DNA from: Polyporus tsugae
Taxonomy: Eukaryota; Basidiomycota; Agaricomycetes; Polyporales; Polyporaceae
DNA: 64,000 nt
Assembly (NCBI GenBank): GCA_024305745.1
Contig: JAHRBS010000005.1
Location: forward strand, 62,001-126,000
Reading direction: 5' to 3'
Shown here: one piece after another, positions 57,826-64,000 of the stretch
How the letters are laid out: every line of letters starts with the position of its first letter
Numbering within the stretch: position 1 is the first letter of the stretch
Program-made: the position numbers and the translations under genes
Notes under the pieces: model-generated
Seen by the model: only the letters and a program-made list of their open reading frames with translations
What the model was told of the DNA's origin: nothing
The model's database searches: none

Positions 57826-59350
57826 ATGTCGACACGGCAGCCCGCAAAGCGCATGCCTCGTCCCGCTGCCCGATATTGGAAGGGGAAGGCCCCGAAAGGC
57901 GCCGACGCAGCTTTCTCCGAGTCCGACGAGGAAGAAGAAGCCGACGCGCAGGAGGCACAAGAGGAGGGCGATGTGAGTATTTCAGATGTCGGGGGCGGAG
58001 AGGAAGAGGAAGAGGAGGCGGAAGTAGATGGACTGGAGGTGCGGCCAGCGGTTGGGAAGCGGGTCAAGGGTGCTATTACGGTCGCGCTAAAGGATGTCAC
58101 TGTGTCGAGAGAGGGCAGGGTGATTGTGGCTGGGAAGGACGAATCTGGTCGGACGGCTGTGGAGTTGGAGGAAGGTGCGTGTTTAAGCCCTATGGCTCGG
58201 ATGGCTGTTCTTACCATAGGTCGTTTCGCTAGAGGAGGAAGAGGAGGAGGAAGCTGTCGAGGAAGAAGAGGAAGAGGTGAGCATTCATTGTTTCAGGGCT
58301 ACCTACATTATTACATGCTTTGCATGCCAGTCTAGCGAAGAGGAATCATCGTCCGAAGAGGAGGAGCCCAAGTTGCAATTCCGCCCCGTGTTTGTGCCAA
58401 AGTACGTCGTGCCCGAGCCACCGTATTAATCTCAGTTGAGACAAACATCCACAGACGCTCACGTGCCACTGTTGCTGAGCGGGAAGTACTAGCTCAGGAC
58501 TCCGAAGAGGCACAGAAGCGGAAAGAGGCCGAGCTGGAGGAGCGCAAGAAAGCGAGCCACGACCTAGTGGCGGAGAGCATACGTCGGGAGTTGCTTGAAA
58601 GTGCGCATAGCTTACTGTTCATATTAGGAACACTTGTTGACCGACAGCACTTCCCGAAACAGAGGAGAAGGAAGAGACTACCCCAGACATCGACGACACG
58701 GATGGCCTCGACCCTACCGGCGAGTTTGAAGCCTGGCGCCTGCGCGAGCTCGCCCGCATCATGCGTGACAAAGAAGCCGAGCTTGCACGAGAGACAGAGC
58801 GTGAAGAGGTCGAGAGACGGCGCGCGCTGCCTGAAGAGCAGCGATTACGGGAAGACATGGAGCGAGCGGAACAGTCGCGGAAGGAGAAGCCAAAGGGCCA
58901 ACAGAAGTTTCTCCAGAAATACTGGCACAAGGGTGCGTTCCACCAGGACGCGGACATCCTCAAGAGGCATGACTTCACGGAATCAACGGAGAGCACGGTG
59001 GATGTATCGATGTTACCGTCGGTGATGCAAGTCAAGAACTTCGGAAAGCGTGGGCGAACAAAGTACACACACTTGCTGGATCAAGACACCACTATGGGAA
59101 CAGGCGGGTTTGGAGGTGCTGCGCCAGTGAAGGCCGGTGGGACCTCCATGAACGATGGCGGGTGCTTCCTCTGCGGCGGCCCGCATCTCAAGAAAGGTAT
59201 GCCTTCGGCTTTGCTTGGTGCTGGAGACTCGGAGTTCACTTTATTCACTGCATTGCCCTAGACTGTCCACAAAATGCGCATCTGCCCCCAGGACGAGAGC
59301 GGCCAATAAATAACAGGGGAGATAGAAAGCGTAGGAGGGTAGATCCTTGA
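57826..59350 (+). CDS. MFAP1: MFAP1 (spliceosomal microfibrillar-associated protein 1)
   Basis: An MFAP1-family nuclear splicing factor of the B/Bact spliceosome. ATG at 57826 (MSTRQPAKRMPRPAARYWKG). The N-terminal half is acidic with Ser/Glu runs, followed by EEEPKLQFRPVFVPK and a long helix (EVLAQDSEEAQKRKEAELEE). The core is EFEAWRLRELARIMRDKEAE, KFLQKYWHKGAFHQD, MQVKNFGKRGRTKYTHLLDQ. The terminus is a zinc-knuckle-like CFLCGGPHLKKDCPQNAH with the final CCHC across the last intron, ending at 59348-59350. Most introns keep phase (for example the one giving TLPETEEKEETTPDIDD). The junction after 58174 needs one base fewer to continue the acidic VVSLEEEE frame, a likely base-calling issue in an otherwise essential gene. 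The downstream gene is convergent. Confidence 0.92.
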
Positions 59351-59827
59351 TGCTCATGTTTTCTCTCATCTCGATTCATTTCCTCCCGGCCTCGGAAGGA
59401 CTCTCAATGTTGTTGTGCACATCTGTTCTGTACCCCTACGTAATTGCATTACTAAAATAATATATATACAGCTAAAACACAGAACACAGCGGGCGAGAAC
59501 ATCAGGATCGACGTTCGATAACCGCGCCAAGGAGAGACTAGTATACAGAGCATACGTAGGAGCAAGCAAACGACTTGTACAGTACCGTCCAACGTTGCAT
59601 TCAAGAGAGGGGGAGGAAGGCACATCTACAGATAGAAGAGAACTCCGCATAATTAGGGTACCCATAAGGAGACAGATCAAGGTATCATGAATGAGTGAGC
59701 GAGGAGAGACAATATGATGGGAAAGAAATCAATAGCAGCACCACAGGAGAGAACTAACAAGAACAGACGATGCAGAGGATGACGGAAACCCCATGCACAC
59801 TCGCGGCTGGGAGAAGACTGAAGTCGT
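59351..59827. other. tail-to-tail intergenic region
   Basis: About 480 bases between MFAP1 and NoxR 3' ends. AT-rich patches such as aaataatatatatac at 59454-59468 suit 3' UTR/poly(A) functions. No gene is seen. Confidence 0.5.
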
Positions 59828-62216
59828 TTACTCGTCCACGCACCAGATCTCCAGACGGCCCTCGGGCCTGCCCTTGGCGTTATGGCGTGCGGTCTCGATC
59901 GCGAGCTCGTAGTCCATATCATCCCGGAGGGTCACCTTCCCGCCATCCTCGTCCTTGAACTTCATCCCGATCGCGCCGACCACGACGCCGAACTTGCGCG
60001 AGACCATCTCCATGAAGTCCTCGAACGGGGTCTCGGGCAACAGGGCCATCCCGCGGACCTCCTCGCGATAGTAGAGTTTCACGCGGATCTTGACCATCTC
60101 GAAGATGTCCTCGTACTCGCCGCTGACGTAGCCCTCCTCCTCTTCCTCGTATCCGCCGTAGAAGCTCGAGGCAGCGCGCGAGCTCGGCCCACGATTGGAC
60201 GTTCCTCGACGTGTGAGCTTCCGGCGGACGGAGCCGCCGCCCAAGCTCCCACCGTAGCTGCTCGGTGGCGCATTCGGCCGCCCGCCACGGCCGACACCCT
60301 TGGCCCAGTTCGCGACGCGGGCCTCGGGCAATGGGGGGACCTCGTTACTCTCTTCGCCGGTGTAGTCGTCGAGGTACTCGTCGTAGAACTCCGTCATGCG
60401 CGCACCGCCACCCCGTTGGGGACCATTGGGGGCAGTGGGAGAACCACCTTTGCGGATGCTGAGCCCGCGCGTGGGACCGGCGAGGCCGAGAGGGACGGGG
60501 GCGCCAGGACCACGACCTGCGCCTGCAGACGTGGCACTACGGGCGAGGGAGGGGCCAGCTGGCCTGGTCGGCGACATCTTCGGCGACGTTGCAGGCGCGG
60601 GGGCACCGCCCACGTTCGCTGCGCGGATGCGCTCACGGGCGTCGGCGGGGACGTTGATGGTCGTCTTGGCGCGCTGGAGGATGGGTTTCGGGTCATCACC
60701 ATCTGCGGGCTCTGCAAAAAAAAAGGGGGGGATGATAATCAGACGTCGCAGCTGACGTGTGAAGGGAGCGGATGCGATACGCACTGGGGACGCTCACACT
60801 GGGAGGAGCAGCAACGGTCGCAGCGCGGGAAAGGTTAGACGTCGGTCCCTCGTCGATGAAGACGTTGGAAGGAGTGATGCCTTGCTTGAGCCTGGCGACA
60901 CCGGTGAATTCGGTGAAGAGGTCATTTGTCGATTCTGCGGCGACGAGCTTCGCCTTGCCAAGGAAGTCGCGGGCTTTGGCGTTGTCAACCTTTTTCTGTG
61001 CCGGCCGATAGAGGACGCCCACAGGCTACGTCGCCGTTGTATCAGTAACCTGGGATGTGTGTGAAGGACGAGGGAAAGCAGGCTTACGATCGAGAAAACA
61101 GTGTAACCCTCGCCACGGTCCTGGATGGCATCATCAATCACTCCGTGCTCTTCGGTTGCCTTGTCGCGACGGGCATCCTCCATATCGGCGAGACCTTCTT
61201 GGGGATTTCCCATGTAAATCTGGGTGAGGCCACGGTTGAAGAGGACCTCGGCGGAGAAGAGCTTAAACTTGAGGCCGAGCTGCTCGTAGTTGATGAACTG
61301 GTTTCCGCGGAGGTAAAGGAGAGCGGAGGAGAAGTCATTGAAGGCGGCGTCGTATCGTGTCAAGAGGAAGTTTGAGACGCCGCATTGGAAGTAACTAGGA
61401 AGAGAGGGAGTTAGTCGCGCTCAGCCACGGTGATCGGGATGATGAAATAGGGAGTGCGAATTGAGACACGGGGAAGGCGGAGCCACGGCCAATCGGCGAT
61501 AAAGTAGGAGGAGAGGCGGTGCAAGGCGGGGGACGTCGTCGATCAAGTGCCCGCTCGGAATCGGTAGTGATCACGAAGTCGAGTAGAGGCATTGGCGTCT
61601 CGACAAACGTACGTTTCGCAATCAGATGAATGGGGGATGGTTATGTGAGAGTGCAAGCGAAAAGAAATGACCGTGAGCGGCGATGGGGATCATGGAAGTT
61701 TGGCAGCTGTCGATTGACACTGGTTGGGCAAGTGGGGGCGTGGGATGTAGCCGTACAGCATCACCGCGGCCATCTATGTGGCTGCTCGGGAGAGGAGCGG
61801 ATCGGACGGAGGAGGGATTGGACGATGGGCGGTCGTCAAGTGAGAGGAAGAGGGTAGGGAAACAAGGGTAAGAAAAAGGATCGGGAGCGGAGAGCGGGGC
61901 CAGGGGAGTGGAACCGATCGGTAGTGAGCTGCGGAGGGGACGAGCATCGCGCCATGGCCGACAGGAGAGAAGAGAGAAGAATTAAATGAGGAGAAACTCA
62001 CGCAACAGCAAGGTACTGGTCAAGCTCAGTGGCAGCGGTGAACTGCTCGACGGCAGCTTCGTGCTCGCCGAGGGTTGCGTAGATGAGGCCGATGTTTGTG
62101 AGGATCTTGCTGGAGTCTGCGATCTGGGAGAAGAGTTCGAGGCTCTTCTCAAAGTCCTCCTGGTCGTAAGCGGTGAGGGCAGCGGCCCAGGTCTCGAGCT
62201 CGGCCTTGAGAGACAT
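59828..62216 (-). CDS. noxR: NoxR, p67phox-like regulator of NADPH oxidase
   Basis: The fungal activator subunit of NADPH oxidase, which with Rac and Nox makes superoxide for hyphal fusion, fruiting and differentiation. ATG at 62216. The N-terminal TPR region reads LKAELETWAAALTAYDQEDF, ILTNIGLIYATLGEHEAAVE, YFQCGVSNFLLTRYDAAFND, LFNRGLTQIYMGNPQEGLAD. Next come VGVLYRPAQKKVDNAKARDF, corresponding to the p67phox activation region, and a Pro/Ala/Gly-rich linker. The C-terminal PB1 domain is IRVKLYYREEVRGMALLPE, FEDFMEMVSRKFGV, then the OPCA-like KFKDEDGGKVTLRDDMDYEL. It ends EIWCVDE with stop 59830-59828. There are no SH3 domains, as usual for fungal NoxR. The first intron (about 61394-61998, some 605 bases) is far longer than others in the window. 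All junctions I checked keep phase. Confidence 0.92.
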
Positions 62217-64000
62217 GGCGAGGAGACGAGTGTGGAAGGGTCAGGAAACGAGGAGGATGGGAAGATGTGGGGCGATTGGAGGAGGCGGGATAGTCGTGGG
62301 ATGCAGTCGTCAGTGGCGTGCCGGACGCAGAGAGAGGGAGGGGGCAAGGACAGGAAGGGGAGTTGAAGGAGAGGAGAGGAGAGGAGGAGAAGAGTGAAAG
62401 GCGACGAGAGGCGTCGGAGAGAAGGAACAAGGAGAGAGAATAAGAACGAGGCCGCGGAGAGCTCCTGCCCAGCCTTTACTTACCTTGCAAGTGTCAAGCA
62501 GCCGCCCGTCCCAAATCAGGCATCAGGCCCCGGCCTCCTCCAGCCTTAGCCCGATCCCGCCTGCATCGCCATACTAGTGCCCGGTCGCCATCTCAACCCC
62601 CGCATCTCATCCCGGCCTCCCACCCCGATCCCGCCCGCAGCAGCCCATCCCCAACGGCTCCTCACCGCTCACCGCTCAGTACTCAGTACTTACTAGTGCT
62701 CAACTAGTGCTGTAACTCAGTACTCAGTCGTCGCCGTGGACAGTCCGCCATCACTACCACCTTCGCACCCATCCGCCCTTGCACGATCTGCCCCAGTCCA
62801 TCATCGACATCACTCACCCTCCGCACAGCTCCCTCTTCCTCCTCGCCCGGTCCTGCCAGCCCCATTTCATTTACCCCGCCTCAATTTCATCTCCTACCCG
62901 CATCGATATTCACAGCCATCTACCTCTCTCTTTCTGCCATACCTGCACGCCTCTGCCTTCACCGGTGTCTCTCTGCGCAATTTCCAGTAGCCGAAACCTT
63001 TCCAACCTTTGCCAGTGCCCCGTCCACCCAGCTCTTCCCCCGACTTCACCTTATCGCACAACTTCCTGTCCAATTTTCTCATGTCTGTCACCATTCCTTT
63101 CCCGCTTCGTCACGCCAGAACGACATTAATCCCCATGACACAATCCTGACCTCTCAAGATCTCAACCCCCATTCCTCTGCCAGTCCCGATCCGCCTCTCG
63201 TTATGCGCCTGCCTTCCACCACGCAATGTTCATTACACGTACTTGTCGCCCTCGACATGCATCATCCGACACGCCGCCTTAGGTACCAATACCTCCGCCA
63301 AACTCTAAATGCACTTTCCCAGACACTCGTTCGAATTCGCCCCCCTCCCGCATGTACTCGACCCCATAACCGCATGTACATGTCCCTCGTTCTTCTTTGC
63401 ATATGCTACACTCCATCAAGACATAGGATTCGTAAATTTGCTTCTGAATCCCACTTTCGTCGAATTCTGCACTAGGTCCCCTTACGCTAACCCACCGTTA
63501 TGCTCATCTTAACTGTGCCAAACATCATCAAACTAGCGCTCGAGCTCAGTTACAGTTCTGTCGTGTCTCTCCATCGTTTCCCGTTCCCTAGCAAGACATC
63601 TCGGCCTCCGCACCAGGGCTCGAACCTCGCCGTTTCGCTCACATGCACTCATATCCGTCCTCCGCCGCCAATCCGTCTCTACGACGATCATTCATGTCCG
63701 ACGTACGTCTGCCACCCCATCCCGGCCGCGCCCTTCCTGCGTGTCACGTACATGTGAATTCTTGCACGCTCCTCTAAACTTGCATCGATACAGCCAGCGG
63801 CGCCGTGCACATCCACGCTGCGCCCTATGAGCTATTTATGCAGTCCGCTGAGCATTCGACATCCAACGCTCCGTCTAAGTCTAACTTTAAGCACCCCCGT
63901 ACGGATATTCCAACAGACATAGACGGCCGCGCGCCGTGTATGTCAACCTGTAGCGGAACTCGACTACAGTCAGACCTTCACATGTGGTCCGCGATAGTGG
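62217..64000. other. terminal region, no gene seen
   Basis: About 1.8 kb upstream of NoxR, CT-rich from about 62,470 on. It contains repeated actcagtact / actagtgct words near 62670-62735. Plus-strand frames up to 116 codons are low-complexity and lack domains. A gene whose promoter or first exon begins here cannot be excluded. Confidence 0.45.

Noticed and set aside
59882..60838. 318-codon plus-strand ORF
   Set aside because: It lies antisense to the PB1-containing exon of noxR, which has clear domain evidence.
1..64000. CRISPR arrays or bacterial operons
   Set aside because: No regularly spaced repeats were seen and the genes are eukaryotic with spliceosomal introns.

Overview
The window is nuclear DNA from a filamentous basidiomycete, most likely an Agaricomycete. 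The genes are split by many GT-AG introns of about 50-60 bases. The gene set is typical of that group: a fungal Mx-like dynamin, NoxR, an AIM9-type kinase, a DUF6589 protein with a RecQ-like helicase, and a HET-domain protein. I cannot fix the genus from sequence alone.

Layout, left to right. 0.9-6.1 kb (+): a DUF4419 protein and a dynamin-family GTPase. 6.4-11.7 kb (-): a Drs2-type P4 lipid flippase. 12.0-17.2 kb (-): a long disordered protein ending in a microcephalin-type BRCT domain. 17.7-20.0 kb (-): an unrecognised coiled-coil protein. 20.0-22.9 kb shows no gene. 22.9-23.5 kb (+): a small Agaricomycete family protein. 25.4-27.2 kb (-): an NAD(H) kinase with a mitochondrial-looking leader. 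27.9-32.4 kb (-): an anillin-like PH protein, divergent from an unknown gene at 32.6-33.7 kb (+). 34.4-36.3 kb (-): an AIM9-like phosphotransferase. 36.9-39.6 kb (+): a membrane-anchored GH5 exo-beta-1,3-glucanase reading frame, visibly disrupted. 41.1-42.6 kb (+): a secreted GH18 chitinase with very small exons.

42.9-50.0 kb is the accessory part. It holds a 434-base foldback inverted repeat, a decayed DUF6589 gene (+), a convergent RecQ-like helicase (-) with one in-frame stop, and an intron-containing tRNA-Gln. Together these look like a decaying two-gene mobile or selfish cassette. From 50 kb on come an aldo/keto reductase (-), a HET-domain protein (-), an Asteroid-type XPG-fold protein (+), the spliceosomal protein MFAP1 (+) and NoxR, the p67phox-like activator of NADPH oxidase (-). 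The last 1.8 kb shows no gene.

Most genes are housekeeping or morphogenesis functions (membrane traffic, lipid asymmetry, cytokinesis, wall remodelling, splicing, ROS signalling) and do not form one pathway cluster. Several conserved genes carry one-base frame discrepancies, often at homopolymers. Base-level assembly errors are a live alternative to true pseudogenes. The DUF6589/helicase pair also has nonsense codons explainable by single C:G to T:A transitions, which points to real decay there.
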